Assembly: GCA_035772735.1 (NCBI GenBank)
Contig: JASDFA010000027.1
Location: 36,562,001 to 36,626,000 of the forward strand
DNA: 64,000 bases
Source: Datura wrightii
Taxonomy: Eukaryota > Streptophyta > Magnoliopsida > Solanales > Solanaceae
Direction: 5' to 3'
This document shows, in pieces, positions 1-11,103 of the stretch; the first letter of the stretch is position 1, and every line of letters begins with the position of its first letter. Made by a program: the position numbers and the translations under genes. The notes under the pieces were generated by a model. It saw only the letters and a program-made list of their open reading frames with translations, was not told the origin of the DNA and ran no database searches.

Positions 1-73
1 ATGTTATGGATACTTGAGCCAAACTAGTATATCTTTTTTTGACCTCTATTCTCCCTTATATATGAGGTTCCAC

Positions 74-460
74 TTAAGTATTGGCTAACACTGTGACTTG
101 CAAATGATTACAAGTTGCAGCCTCAGCCATCATCTCTATGATCTTGGCACTCATCCCTTTTAAGGCTTTTCCTTGTTCAGTAAGCTGCTCCCTCATTATT
201 TCCATATGCTCCAGGATCAGTTTTTCCATATCGCTTATTTGAGCATGATATTCCTCCACTTAGTTATTCCTGTAAGCATAAAAAACAATATGAGGAGCAT
301 AATAGGGGGCTTGGGGAAGGGGAATAAAAATTTGGGCAACTACTCCAATGGCCATCCGGACCACCACATATACAACAAGTATGACAGTGTTGCCACAAGT
401 GGGGTCCTTCAAACTATAGACAAGTATCACCAAAATATAAATACCCGTCATCAGACCCAT
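74..460 (-). pseudogene. Gag C-terminal fragment of element C
   Basis: Two broken minus-strand frames lie between the PBS and the window edge. The upstream frame has a Cys/His-rich stretch (CCICGGPDGHWSSC, about 310-350) that resembles a retroviral zinc knuckle with slightly wrong spacing. The downstream frame (74-259) is a 61-residue amphipathic helix rich in Met, Glu and Lys, of the coiled-coil kind found near the gag C-terminus of plant Ty3 elements. A stop lies between them. Only about 140 bases separate PBS and knuckle, so the N-terminal gag and capsid appear to be deleted. The gag call is inference from position and composition. Confidence 0.4.
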
Positions 461-603
461 TTATATACCAAGATGTAATGTTAAGAAGAGTGGTAAAATA
501 CTAAAGAAGAAAAAACTAAAAATCTATATAATATACATACAAAAGTTAATTACAGAATAGCGGAACAAAAACCCCAACCAAAAATAATAAATCAATGTTC
601 AAG

Positions 604-620
604 TCCCCAGCAACGGTAAC
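604..620 (-). other. Primer-binding site of element C
   Basis: In minus sense this reads GTTACCGTTGCTGGGGA. It resembles the PBS of plant Athila-type elements (remembered as TGGCGCCGTTGCCGGGGA), with several changes, and lies 7 bases inside the LTR end. It sets the element's orientation. Confidence 0.55.
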
Positions 621-627
621 AAAAACC

Positions 628-2251
628 TGATGTCGCCCAAGTGCATGTGGTCATCAGGTAATACAGGGCGGTGAAGTCTCGATTATCGATTCCTCAGAGA
701 CTTGTCAAATTAATCACTTAAAATTGCTTCTGTATTTCGCTGTTCTAACAAAATAGAGATAAATGGGGAATGGTTTGAAGATTTAAAATATTAAGCTTGA
801 AATGAAAATGAACTAATAAACTAAAGCTGTTGCAGACTTGTTTGTACTTCAAATGATGATGAAAATATAGGGAATTTGCACTTTCATTTTAGGTTGAGTT
901 TTCAAGAAGTGATTACGCTAGATTTATTCTTCCTAAGGGTTCTAGTTGCAAGTTACTAGCCCATTTCTTTCCACTCTCCCAAGCATCCAAGAACTATCTC
1001 ATGAACCCTAATGCCTATATTCCTATGGTCGCAGGACAAACATGAAAAGATGGTTATGCCTAATTGTATTTCAATTAAACAGAGTTGAAGGGTATATCCC
1101 TATCATCAACAACAACTTCTAACCTTCAACCAGGGCCAAAGGATTTTCGAATTCTTTTTTTTATATTTTCTTTTAATCCTTTCAGTTCCCTCTCGAGTTC
1201 AATCAAAAGCTAACAGATTTATTCACAAAGTGATCAGTCTAGCGAATAAGAAATTAAAACAAGTAAATATAAAAAACATTTAATGGAGAATCAAACTAGC
1301 ATTAATCAACCTTTCAAACATCAACCATCAACTATGGCCAAAAACCTAGAAGGGGCGTTTAGCCACTCATAAACAAATATAAAACATAAAAATCATCATC
1401 ATTCAAGGTAAAACAATAAATAAAAGAAGAAACCTAAGTAGGAACTTGTCTCTCCTCCAAAAGTTGCGTTTACAGATTTCTACGTTCAAACAAAATGATG
1501 TCAGATTACTAACAAATGACTTAGATGTTATATTTATAGGTGATCTCTCAAATGATGCTTTTGCCCTCAAGTATTTAGCCTTAAAATTTGCAAATTCTGT
1601 CCAGGAACGGGTCTGGCGCGTTGCGCCCTCCGCAGCCCCGAGGTGTTAGATAAAATTTTGTAGTTTAGGCTCTGGGGCACCATGCTAGCCATCTCTCCAG
1701 AGTGTTAGAATATTTTTCTGCTGAAGTTTAGGTTCTGGTGCCCCACGCCAGCTATAACACCAAGGTGTTAGCCAATTTTATGAATATTAAAACCCCTTTG
1801 GCGCCCCACTCCACCCATAGCACTAGGCTGTTAGTCAAATTTCTGAGCTTTAGAGTATTGGAAAAATTTCCTAAGTTTGGAATGCTTCTAGGGTTCCACG
1901 CCTCTCATCTTGCCAAGGTGTTAGTCAAATTCTCCTCTGACGTTTGGGACCTGATGCCCTACACCACCCATAACACCCAACTTTGGTGCATATTTCTCTG
2001 AAGTTCAAGGGTGGCACGCCACGCCAGTCATAGCCCTAGGCTGAATTTCGTGAACTCTTCTTTGTTCATACCCCAGGTCATTTTTGTGTTCTTTTTCCTT
2101 GGTTTCCTGCTCAAAATATCTAGAAACATTTTGTTAGCTTGAAAGACACACAAAACATGAATTCATGCATTTCGTAAGGATTATGAACTCAAAATAAGGC
2201 TAAATATGGGTCAAAACATGCCAAATAGGCATAAGAATATGTACAACATCA
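628..2251 (-). repeat. 5' LTR of element C (about 1.62 kb)
   Basis: In plus coordinates it starts TGATGTCGCCC and ends ACAACATCA, so in minus sense it runs TGATGTTGT...GGGCGACATCA. The internal end resembles the end of solo LTR H (TGATGTCACCC, 27371), which supports an Athila-like family. Its middle holds a degenerate short repeat (1610-2050). There is no convincing ORF. The outer terminus was chosen because A's protease frame is intact up to 2252. Confidence 0.6.
1610..2050. repeat. Degenerate tandem repeat inside the LTR of C
   Basis: Six or so imperfect units follow one another, each with a 'GCCCCACGCCA' core, then a 'CATA(A/G)CACCAAGGTGTTAG'-like core, then an AT-rich spacer. Examples start near 1610, 1675, 1738, 1800, 1893, 1950 and 2013. 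Unit length varies from about 60 to 90 bases. The part CCAAGGTGTTAG and its near complement recur, so short hairpins are possible. Confidence 0.6.
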
Positions 2252-3102
2252 CACTGCCCCAGTCTATGTATCCAAGGCCTCCCTAACAACAAGTTGTAGC
2301 TTGTTGCTATATCCATTACTTGAAATTCAGTGACAAATTCAACCAGCCCTATCTGGATATTTAATCCACCTCACTGATGGTTCCAATCTGAGTACCGTCA
2401 AATGCTCTGACATTCATACGACTTTGGCAAAATTTCCCTACATCATAGCCCAACTACATAAGGGTCCTCATCAGACAAATATTGAGTCCCGAACCATCAT
2501 TAATCAGTACTCGATAAATAATTTTGCCTTTACTTTGATAGTGATGTACAAAGCTCGATTATGCATTGTTCCTTCAAATAGAAGCTCTTCTCTACGGAAA
2601 GAGATCTGGTAATCCCCGATGATGCGGCTTACAATGGAAGCTAAGTTCTCTCTGCTGGTCTCGGTTGACACATACGCTTCATCAAGAACCTTTAGTAATG
2701 CTTGTCAGTGGTATTGGGAACCATCAATAGGGCCCACACAGATATTTGAGCCAACATTTTCTCCAAGTGTTTGACGATATAATATTCTTTAGGCTGCATC
2801 CTTCACCAGAATTCTTTGGCGTCACCTTTCCTGATCAGTCTCTTTTGGCTTTCCCTCTTTTGTATGCTCTGAGCTAATTCTTCTAGAATATAACACCTTG
2901 CAGAACGTGTCATCCCATGTGCTACATCTTCCTACACGATGAACTCTTTCTTTGGTTCAGCCAGACTCCTTTATTTCACCAAGGTAAAAGCTTGGTAAGG
3001 GGCGGCCATCACCAGAAGCTCTGGTTTCTTGCTTATGCTCAAAGAAGCCACTGCATGTTCTAGTGCTTTGAGGTTTGTTTTAACTAGAGCTTCGGTTGCC
3101 TC
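2252..3102 (-). pseudogene. Tat-like gag-protease linker and aspartic protease (interrupted)
   Basis: Minus-strand frames read through a linker containing ISVWALLM (near 2730) into a retropepsin-like domain. Recognisable pieces are the active-site region VLINDGSGLNIC (near 2500), NVRAFDGTQ (near 2400) and the C-terminal hallmark TSYNLLLGRPWIH (near 2270). Related elements usually show VLVDDGSGLNIC, so the first of the two Asp residues is Asn here. At least one frameshift (near 2530) and several stops break it. The domain is cut immediately after WIHRLGQ by element C, so RT and integrase do not follow in this window. Confidence 0.75.
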
Positions 3103-5030
3103 CTAATGTTCCTCCTTTTCTATCATATGAATGATGGCTCCTCCTTGGTTGGGCAAAGGATTGTTGTTGATATTTTGGGGTGTTGTTTGGAGGGTAATGA
3201 CCTTATGGTCGATCAAGTCCTGAATTTTATGCTTTAAGTTAATGCAATCCTCGGTGGAATATCCCGCTCCTCCAGAATTATAAGAACAGTGCTGGTCGGC
3301 TTTATAAAATTTGGATGTGGTATTGATGAATTTGTGTTCCATTGGCTGTATCAGACCTCAGCCGCTCAAAAAGTTGAGTCCGTCTCTCTACTAGAGGGGT
3401 GAAATTTCGAAGGTGTTTTCTTTTAGTGTTTGAGCGTGGTGGGTTATAGGTGTTTAAAAGATTTTGTTGGATATTTTTATGTGATGAGATGGTGGCTCGA
3501 CTATAATTCTAAGGATTTTAGTGAGCAGGAGTTGGTGCTTGGTAGTTGTACTGGAAATTAGGATATATTTGAGGGGATGCTTGGAAATTTGGATGAGCAT
3601 AGAAGATAGGGTAGGGGCTATATGGAGCTAGGGGTGGTTATTTAGTATAGAGAACCGATTGGGTTTCTAATCGTGGAGTTGGATCCAAATTTTCCCCTAG
3701 ACCGTGAAGTAGGACTGTATTAAATTGAGGACACATTCTCCTTCTTCTTTCAAACAAAACCTGTTGCATTGGCCTACATCGCTTTGCTAAAAATCTTCTC
3801 GGTCTTGAGACCATCCTCAGTTGCTTCCCCTATTTTGACTAACTCAGAGAATTTCTGCCCAATCAAAGTAAAAATTCTCTCATAATATTCAGGCTCCTGC
3901 ATCTGAATAAAGGCATCCATGATCTCTTTATCTGACATAGAAGGTCACACTCTTGCAGCCTCTTTCCTCCATCTGTAGGCATATTCACGGTAACTTTTGT
4001 AGGATTTTTGCTTGACCTTTTCCAAGGAATACCGATCAGGAACAACCTCTATGTTAAACGAAAATTTTTCTATCAGATCTTTGGCCAAAGCTCTCCAATT
4101 CGTCCACTTTCTTAGTTCTTGTGTGTTAAACCATTCCAAAGCCTCTCTACTCAAACTGCGGCTGAACAACCTCATAATCAAAGCTTCGTTCTTTCCTAGC
4201 TCCACGAGTTTCTTACAATAGGCTCGTGAATGTGCCATAGGGTTATCGACACCATCTAATATATTGAACTTTAGTACTCTGTACCCCTATAGTAAATCCA
4301 TATCCGAGTGCATGCACAAATATTCATAATCCAACCCTATAGTATTTTGTGAAAACTAGAGGTCCTTCATCGCTTTAGCAATAACATCTTTCTGTGTTTG
4401 CATCTCTTGGTTTGTTCTTTACTTTTTCTCTCTCTATTCCCATTCCTTCTCCTCATAATGATCTAATTCTGGTTGTTCGATGAGGGTTGGATATGGCTCA
4501 GGAACTCTATGGACTTGGAAAGTGGTGGCTAGTGGGATGTAGGAGTTGTTGATAGCAGAAGGATTTTGGATAGTGGCGGTAGGGAGAATTGGTTGATTGT
4601 CGACAGTAGGTGGATTTTGGGAAATAGCTAATGGCGTATGGTGGATAGGTGGAAAATTCTGAGAATGGATAGTGTGAGGTATATGGGTTTGACTTGCTGG
4701 GAGTGGTGTCTGGTAAGAGGTATTGGGCTCAGATATAGTTAAATCAATAGTGGTGGTTTTAGCAATGGAGGTAATGGGAACAGTAAGGAATGGCGGAAAA
4801 TGTTCAGGTACTGGAGAGCTCAAGGATTGGAAGTGGGGTGGAGGCCTCCTTATGTTTAGAGGAGGCAGGTTTAAAGCAATGACTAGATTGGTAAAATTTG
4901 AATTGTGTTGTATTTCATCTCGCATCTCGGTTATCTATTGCATTAGCTGAGTGATCAACTCGCTTTGATCATTGGGGTCCTTGATCGTTACATCTGTCAA
5001 GCTGGCATCTTCAATGGTGTTATTAGTCAT
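3103..5030 (-). pseudogene. Gag polyprotein of element A
   Basis: The start codon at 5030 (MTNNTIED) is followed by a Pro/Thr/Ile-rich N-terminal region (4434-4925). Next comes a capsid-type retrotransposon gag domain (about 3800-4240) with MAHSRAYCKKLVELG, SLSREALEWF and EYAYRWRKEAARV, and then the KFSELVKIGE region near 3840. A Cys/His box (CSYNSGGAGYSTEDC, 3103-3342) takes the usual knuckle position; relatives have CxYHSGxxGHSTEDC, so a His is lost here. Stops near 4930, 4430, 4330 and 3940 and frame changes show decay. Family: plant Ty3 gag, Tat lineage (from remembered motifs). Confidence 0.8.
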
Positions 5031-5899
5031 TTTGCTTTTGCCTTTGTCCAAGGCAAGGTCGGGAAGGGCTAGTATGACTTCTTTTGATCAGGTGAAATAG
5101 GGATCTTTCACCAGCTCTATCAGCACGGATCAATTTCTGTACCTGTTGATAAGAATAACTCAAAGGTAGATATGTTGGTTTCGTTTCATAACAAACTAAC
5201 GCAAATAAATAGCATATAATAAAACAAACAATTATTTTGTTAAAGGCAGATCAATCCACTGGAGGAATTTTGGATAAAGAAGGACGCAAACCGACAGAAT
5301 TTTGCTTGTTAGTTCTATTGAGTGATTTCAAGAAGGTCGGCTTGAGCTGCGCTTCCCGTGCACAAACTTGTCATCTCTTTAGATGTTTTACTTGACAGAT
5401 GCTGGCATAGCTGAATCTTCTGAGGTTCTTCCCGAAAAGGGGAAATAAAAAAATTTAAAGATAGGGACCGAATCTTCTGGTAGACTGCCCATATATCCCA
5501 ACTCGGGGAATTCAAGCCCATCGTAGTTTAATTATAGAAAATTCTAAAATACCCTTTCGCAAACTGATAAATAGACCAGGTTCGATATAATCTTCCTACG
5601 TACCCTCTACGGGCTCATGTCCCGCGTAGTTCTTGAATACAAGGAAATAAACAACATAAAGACAACATTGCTTGGAAAATGCGAAAAGTAAACTTAGTAT
5701 CTACCCCAAAGCCTTTTCCTAATAACGGTTCGAAGGAAAGTTGACCTAGATATTCCCAGTCTAAATGAGATCCTCTAAGTCGAACCTAAAGATTTGACAC
5801 TCTTCAATAGTGTGCCTCACTTCTCGAGGGTGGTAGGGACAAGTTTCTTCATCTTTCCGCTTCACCAAGGACTTTCTCTTCCTCTTGAAAGGATAAATT
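5031..5899 (-). other. Spacer between ORF1 and gag of element A
   Basis: No convincing coding frame. Tat/Ogre elements commonly have such a spacer between ORF1 and gag. A small inverted motif (CTACGTACCC...GTCCCGCGTAG, near 5596-5635) could form a weak hairpin. Short ORFs here have no recognised similarity. Confidence 0.5.
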
Positions 5900-7484
5900 A
5901 TTTTTGCATCAATCAGTTTCTAATAAATGATGTCGTAACTCTCCTCTCTAACACAGTGAAATCAAGGAGGTGAATTTGAACATCTTTTGTGATTGGTATT
6001 TTAGATTTTACTTGATCACACACAAGCATGGCATGAGGCCCCCACATATGCCTAATTTGCCCATTGTTGATCATCTCTTGGATTTTGGCTCTCAAAATCG
6101 AACATTCCTCAGTGGTATGACTATGGTGGTCGATGTAATAAATGCATCTATTATACTCATCTCTAGGGTCTCACCTAGAGCCTCCTCCTTTGATGGGGTG
6201 CAATATTCCCAAAGACTGCAATGCTTGATAAATTGTGGAACATGAGATGACCTCTGGGTCTCGCAGATAGTTCCTAGAGTGGGCTTTGAGCATAATCTGC
6301 TCATTTCCTTGAATGAATCTAACAGGCCAAAATGACCCATCAATCAATACTACTCCAAACCTCTCCTTTGTATTGTTCTCTTCAAGTGATACTTCTTTGT
6401 ATTCATCTTTCATAATATCCATAAATTCATAAAGTAATTGTTCAATCTCTTAAAAATTCCTCTCTTGGGCGGGCAAGGATTTAGAGACTTCATGAAGAGC
6501 TCTAAGTGACACGACTATCTCCAAGTCTATTCTAGCAATTTTTCCTTTTACCCAATCTATTTGTTGGCCAACTTCCTCTTCCTTAACTAATAGGTCTTCT
6601 TTATTCTGGTCAACCCGTTCTATTCTCCTCCTTGTCATGGCTCTCTTCTTCCATATTATTGATTTTCTCGAGTAGGAACTTCTCAGTTTCCTCAAATACC
6701 GATGTTGAACCTCTTTCCATCCTAATGGCAAGATGACCTTCCTGTAGAGAGGAGCAAGGTCCTTAGAGGGCTGTATTGTTTATAGGAAACTTGGATATGA
6801 CCCGAGGAGATTTCGATGGACTTTATTTTTATTGTCTTATATATATTCTTAAAAAGTTTTAAGGGATCTTGGACAATCATGGATTAATCAGTTTTATAAA
6901 ATACAATATGCAATTCACATAACAACAATTATATCATATAGCACAAAACATAATTTATGCGCGTCCTATAATGGTGACCTTTTATGCCAAAGGTAGGCCT
7001 AAGTAAACTGAAGAACGTATGTGGTTATTTCAAATCAATGCATTCTCCCCAAAATATTTCATTACTAATAACAGAAAATCTTACATAACCTCTTGAGTCA
7101 TTGTAACGGGGATACATTTTGGGAAATAAAAAGGAAAAAATTAAAAATCACTCCCAGGTAGGGAAAAAATATCTAGTACGCTGAAGAAGGTCCTTCGTCC
7201 ATCCTTGTTTTCTTGGCCTTATCCACTTCTTCTCGAATGAAATAGCGGTTTGTGATCAAGTGAGAACCCGCCAACTGTGCCCTTTGCTTAAATCCCATCT
7301 TTTGGATGGATTCTACTTGTTCTTCTATATGTTTGTCTAAATTAACTAAACATTCTCTGGTGGTACTCAAATCCTGAGTGAGATATCCTATGACCTTCTG
7401 ATACTTTTTCTCTCCCTTCCATTGTTCTTTGAAGTAACCATTGTTGTACCTGGGTTTTGGATACCATATCCTCCACCTAATCAT
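5900..7484 (-). pseudogene. Distal half of ORF1 of element A: coiled coil and Cys/His box
   Basis: Frame 7173-7484 is charged and helical, rich in Glu, Lys and Gln. Frame 6450-6731 (core RRRIERVDQNKEDLLVKEEE) is also strongly coiled-coil in style. Further downstream, frames around 6030-6425 contain VVLIDGSFWPVRF and, near 6060-6150, HHSHTTEECSILRAKIQEM, which resembles the degenerate Cys/His box that ends plant Tat-type gag-like proteins. Frame shifts separate the pieces. It continues the DUF7745-type protein upstream. Function is unknown; the coiled coil suggests self-association. The exact stop is not clear. Confidence 0.55.
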
Positions 7485-8786
7485 ATGTGTTTGGACCTGG
7501 GGTAAGAGTCATTTGCAAATCCTCCTTTAACCATGCTTTGTATATTTCATCATACCCAGCTTCAAACCTATTTTGAGCCATGTCAATGATCCCATAGACT
7601 CTTCGACTCTTCCATTCTAGAATGATCATTTGGGTGTATAGCATTATGTCATCAATGTAGTCCACTTTGAACCCATCCATGTTCCTTACCTAAGGCATGG
7701 TTTGTTTTATCACAAACTGTCTCAAGACCCTTATAGGGGCATATGGACGAACCCCTCTAATTTTGGTAAGCAGCAAGAAGGGTATGTTTCTCCCGTGCAT
7801 GATGTTATCTTTAGGGATGAGTCTCTAATTTTCCACTCAATATCTCCTTCTATTAGTCCATCAAATAACCTAGCCCAGTATTTCTTCGTATGATTGGGTT
7901 AGAAGTCCTTCAAATGTAGCCACATTGAGTGAGCTTGAAAGTTATCCCCTCTAACTGTAGGATCAGGTTCGGTCAGATCGTTTGTTTTGAGCAAGTGTTT
8001 GACCATCTACCATTGTAGGATTAAATTACAACCTTGGAAGTATCGTCCTCCATTTTTACACATGCCTAAGGCTTGGTATATGTCGATGAGTATCATCGGC
8101 GCTAAGGTATAATATTTGATGTGCAAATGTTTCTTGTTGTGGGGAAAAACCATAATTCCCCGCAAGCATAAGACGAAAGCATAAGCGCATCGTTCCTTCC
8201 AATTCTGATGAGAAGTGAACTCTTTCTTAAACTTTTCATACCCGTTGGATATCCTAAATCTGGCGTAAAGCTTTCAAAATGGTATATTTAGGCTCTTAAG
8301 CCTGTCCATCCAATCCATATTTCCTAGTAACAAACCCTCCTTACTTTGCCCCCGATTCCATTTTCGTGGAATTAAGATATCGTCTTTAGGTTGTGTTTTC
8401 CTTTTTTGGACCACGTGGAGACTCTCAAAAATCTCTAGCACCTCTTCCAGAGTAGGAGTTAACTCGAAATCCCCAAAGAGAATACCATTCTTGAGTCTCC
8501 TTAGAATTCAATCATTTTCAGCCACGCTTCTATTTTCATGATCGAAGGCAGACACTCGATGTGACTATTAACTATCTTTTTATCATCTTTGCTCATATTC
8601 TTCCATTAGGTTTTCAAATCATCATGGGCTGGGTTACCATTTCGAAATTCAGAGTTGGTCAGATATGGTTCATTTACAAAAAAAAAACTCGTTAAGCCCC
8701 CTCCTCCGAATCATAATAGTTTGACTAAATGGGCACATACATCCTTCAATTAGACACATAGTTGGATGATTGTCTTTTCTGTCCAT
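7477..8786 (-). pseudogene. ORF1 of element A, DUF7745-type protein (N-terminal half)
   Basis: A start codon at 8786 opens a frame with MCLIEGCMCPFSQ. It then reads, with breaks, through LTPTLEEVLEIFESL (near 8440-8490), LLLGNMDWMDRL (near 8320) and YQALGMCKNGGRYFQGCNL (near 8020-8080). The last two match the shape of the plant DUF7745 domain (conserved 'Y.AL..C..G..FF.GCN.LLQ.W'). Such domains occur widely in plant retrotransposon-derived proteins of unknown function. Position, after the PBS and before gag, fits the extra ORF1 of Tat/Ogre elements. Several stops and frameshifts disable it. Domain identity rests on motif memory; an HMM search would settle it. Confidence 0.65.
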
Positions 8787-9237
8787 GAGCCTTTTAGACA
8801 CAAGGTGGTCTTCTAATGGACTTAAAACGCCTTAGGTATTAAGCCATCGTAGGTAAATGCACTAGATAATGGATTTTGATTTACCTCTATACTAGTTGAC
8901 TAGATTTGGCTTTTTGAAAGACTAGGGACCCAAGCAGACAACTTGGGCTGAAATTATGACAACCATTGGATGCACGCGAACCAATAAATTGTTCATGAAA
9001 TTTCAAAAAAAGGTTTTATTGTACAAAACAGCTGTGAACTCGCAAAACTGCTTTAGTGCATATGTGAAAGTGTTTTGTGTCATTTGGCGGAAAAATTCCT
9101 TGAAATGCAATGACAGTTTATATAGAAATAAGCAGATAAGGTATATTATAACAAACAAAGCAAATAAGAGTTAACCAAAATATATTACAGAAAATTCTTT
9201 TGATTAGAACCTATAAAAATCTCCAGCAGAGTCGTCA
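8787..9237 (-). other. Leader of element A with primer-binding site at 9220-9237
   Basis: In minus sense 9237-9220 reads TGACGACTCTGCTGGAGA, close to the PBS of Tat/Ogre elements (remembered as TGGCGACTCTGCTGGGGA). The 430 bases between it and the ORF1 start hold no recognisable gene; one short plus-strand ORF (8956-9174) has no similarity I know. Confidence 0.7.
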
Positions 9238-10391
9238 TCTATTATGATCTGTTTTTAAACTCGCATTCAATACATTCCATAATTTGACAATTTTATTTAA
9301 AACTAAAGTCACCACTCAATTATTACAGAAATTAGAAAACCATTTTTAGAGGTAATTTGAAAAAAATAATCTTAATTCAAACCAGAAAGAGGGTAAGGAT
9401 TTAATTAATTTTTTTAAAGAAAGTATTAGACACTTTAAAAAATCCACAGATATAGTTACTGGCTAATTTAAACATATTTGCAGTTTATATGATATAATTT
9501 ATTCGAGAGTTTGAATGAAATTTAAAGAAAGAATATGAATTATTTAGAGAATAATACATGCGGAGACTAAACATATTTTTAGATTTATCAATTCACTTGA
9601 AACTCTCATTTAAAAATCAACTAAAGAATACTCTGAATTTGTTTATTCAAAAGCAAAATATATAGGCTAAAATTTATTTGATTTATTCCCTTTGAAAGAT
9701 GAAATTGAATTTAGGATTATTTTTTTTAAAAAAGACCGAGTTATAATATCATATCCTATGATTTAATAAAAGCTGACCAATTTGAAAAACATCTCCATCA
9801 TTATTTATTTTCCTTAAAGAATGTTCGAAGGTGGGAAAACATATGAAATCAAATAAATTTATCGATGAAACTGGAACCGTTATTTAAAATATTTTGGCAA
9901 GATATATATTTGACGACTCATAATTATCCTTCTCTTGGGGCATTCATCTAAGCTTAAATAAAAGAAAAAAAGTTATGTTAGTGTCACATAATCACAAGAG
10001 AACAAATATAATATCTAAAACTAATGAAAACAAATGAAAGTAAACTAATTCGAGGCTTTCTAGCCCAAATATGGAAGCTGTGAGCTAGCGCTATATTGTT
10101 GGTCTGTTGATCCGCTTATTCCGCTTTTGTTATTCCATGGTAAGGTTATGGGTTGACTCTAGAAATAATATTATATTGGAATAAAGTCCCGACATATGAT
10201 GCGATAGTATTCAAGTCCGCATTGACTCATACAGGATTCACATGTGAAAAAACAAAAGGAAAAGATTAGTTGTATCCAAAATGTATAATCAAGACTCAAA
10301 GTTATGTAATGCTATCCAACGTGATTTAACATAAAAAGAGGAATTGTATACTAATGGAATATTTGGATATTAATATTTAAAGATAGAATAA
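9238..10391 (-). repeat. 5' LTR end (R-U5 side) of element A, truncated by element B
   Basis: AT-rich DNA next to the PBS. It contains the landmarks of Tat-type U5/leader DNA in reverse: 'AAAGTCACCACT' near 9305, 'CCAGAAAGAGGGTAAGGA' near 9382 and 'AGTATTAGACAC' near 9422. The remainder to 10391 has no gene and is assigned by continuity. The outer end of this LTR is not visible because element B begins at 10392. Confidence 0.5.
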
Positions 10392-11103
10392 TGTCACGAT
10401 CTAAGTTTACAACCTTGAAGCGACACGGTACTTAGGATCCCAAGTGATCCCAAGTAAACCTATGGCAAAGAGTAATTCTTAAAAAGACTGATCTACTGAA
10501 AGATAATATTAAGTAGAAGATAACTAAAGAAGTAAACAAATACTGAGATGATAATAAAGATCTTCTTAAACACTGGAACCCAAGCTGAATCTACAAATAC
10601 TGTCTGAAAGCCTTCTAAAAGAAATAATGAGTTACTGGGATAAACCCCCAGCTAAATCTAATATCTAAAAATTTAACTGAAAGTAACAACTAAAAAATGG
10701 AAACTTCGGCCCTCGGCAAATGAGGACTCACCACTAAATCTACTGGAGAATTGCTGAGAGAAACTTATTGCGGTGCTGAGGCTGGGTACTTGAGCCTATA
10801 TCATAAAATGATATAACAAATAGAAATATGCGATTAGTACTTTAAATGTATTGAATATGTGAGATATAAGCTAAACATAAGAATACAAAAAAAATACATA
10901 ATCTGTACTAAATGACATGCTATGACCATGTCTGAAAATATAAATACTGAACAGAAACTTGAAGATCTGATAATATTGTAAGAACCAATAGCTAATTGAT
11001 GGTCATAAGAAAATCCTGAAAATCTGGAAAAATGAAATGGAATGGGGACTATGACTGTATTGGACTGTACTATACTGTGGAAGAGCCTATAACTAACATA
11101 TGA
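10392..11103 (-). repeat. 3' LTR of element B, first part
   Basis: Begins TGTCACGATC and aligns with the right LTR from 59150 to about 59858 (for example both contain TGAAAGATAATATTAA and AACTGAAAGTAACAACT). The match stops at 'ACATAT' where element D begins. About 150 bases of LTR (equivalent to roughly 59859-60007) are missing before it resumes at 19642. Confidence 0.85.

Larger units (their letters stand above)
1..2251 (-). mobile_element. Element C: 5' part of an Athila-like LTR retrotransposon, cut by the window start
   Basis: A minus-strand element whose 5' LTR (628-2251) lies on the right and whose internal region runs left out of the window. In minus sense the LTR ends GGGCGACATCA, followed 7 bases later by a PBS-like site. 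It interrupts the protease of element A: A's reading frame, ending in LLLGRPWIHRLGQ, stops at 2252. The outer LTR terminus reads ...ACAACATCA at 2251. The opposite end is outside the window, so its target duplication (expected to match CACTG, 2252-2256) cannot be checked. Athila-like assignment rests on the PBS and the LTR ends, so lineage is moderate. Confidence 0.6.
2252..10391 (-). mobile_element. Element A: decayed Tat/Ogre-like Ty3 retrotransposon
   Basis: Reading 5' to 3' on the minus strand: U5-like LTR end (right), PBS (9237-9220), leader, DUF7745-type ORF1 (from 8786), coiled-coil region, spacer, gag (from 5030), then protease up to 2252. An upstream ORF before gag and this PBS type are hallmarks of the Tat/Ogre lineage. 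RT, integrase and the 3' LTR would lie beyond element C, outside the window. Frameshifts and stops in every ORF make it the most decayed element here. Element B (10392) cuts its 5' LTR and element C cuts its protease. Confidence 0.75.

Noticed and set aside
2424..2612. Plus-strand ORF of 62 codons
   Set aside because: Shadow of the element A protease on the minus strand.
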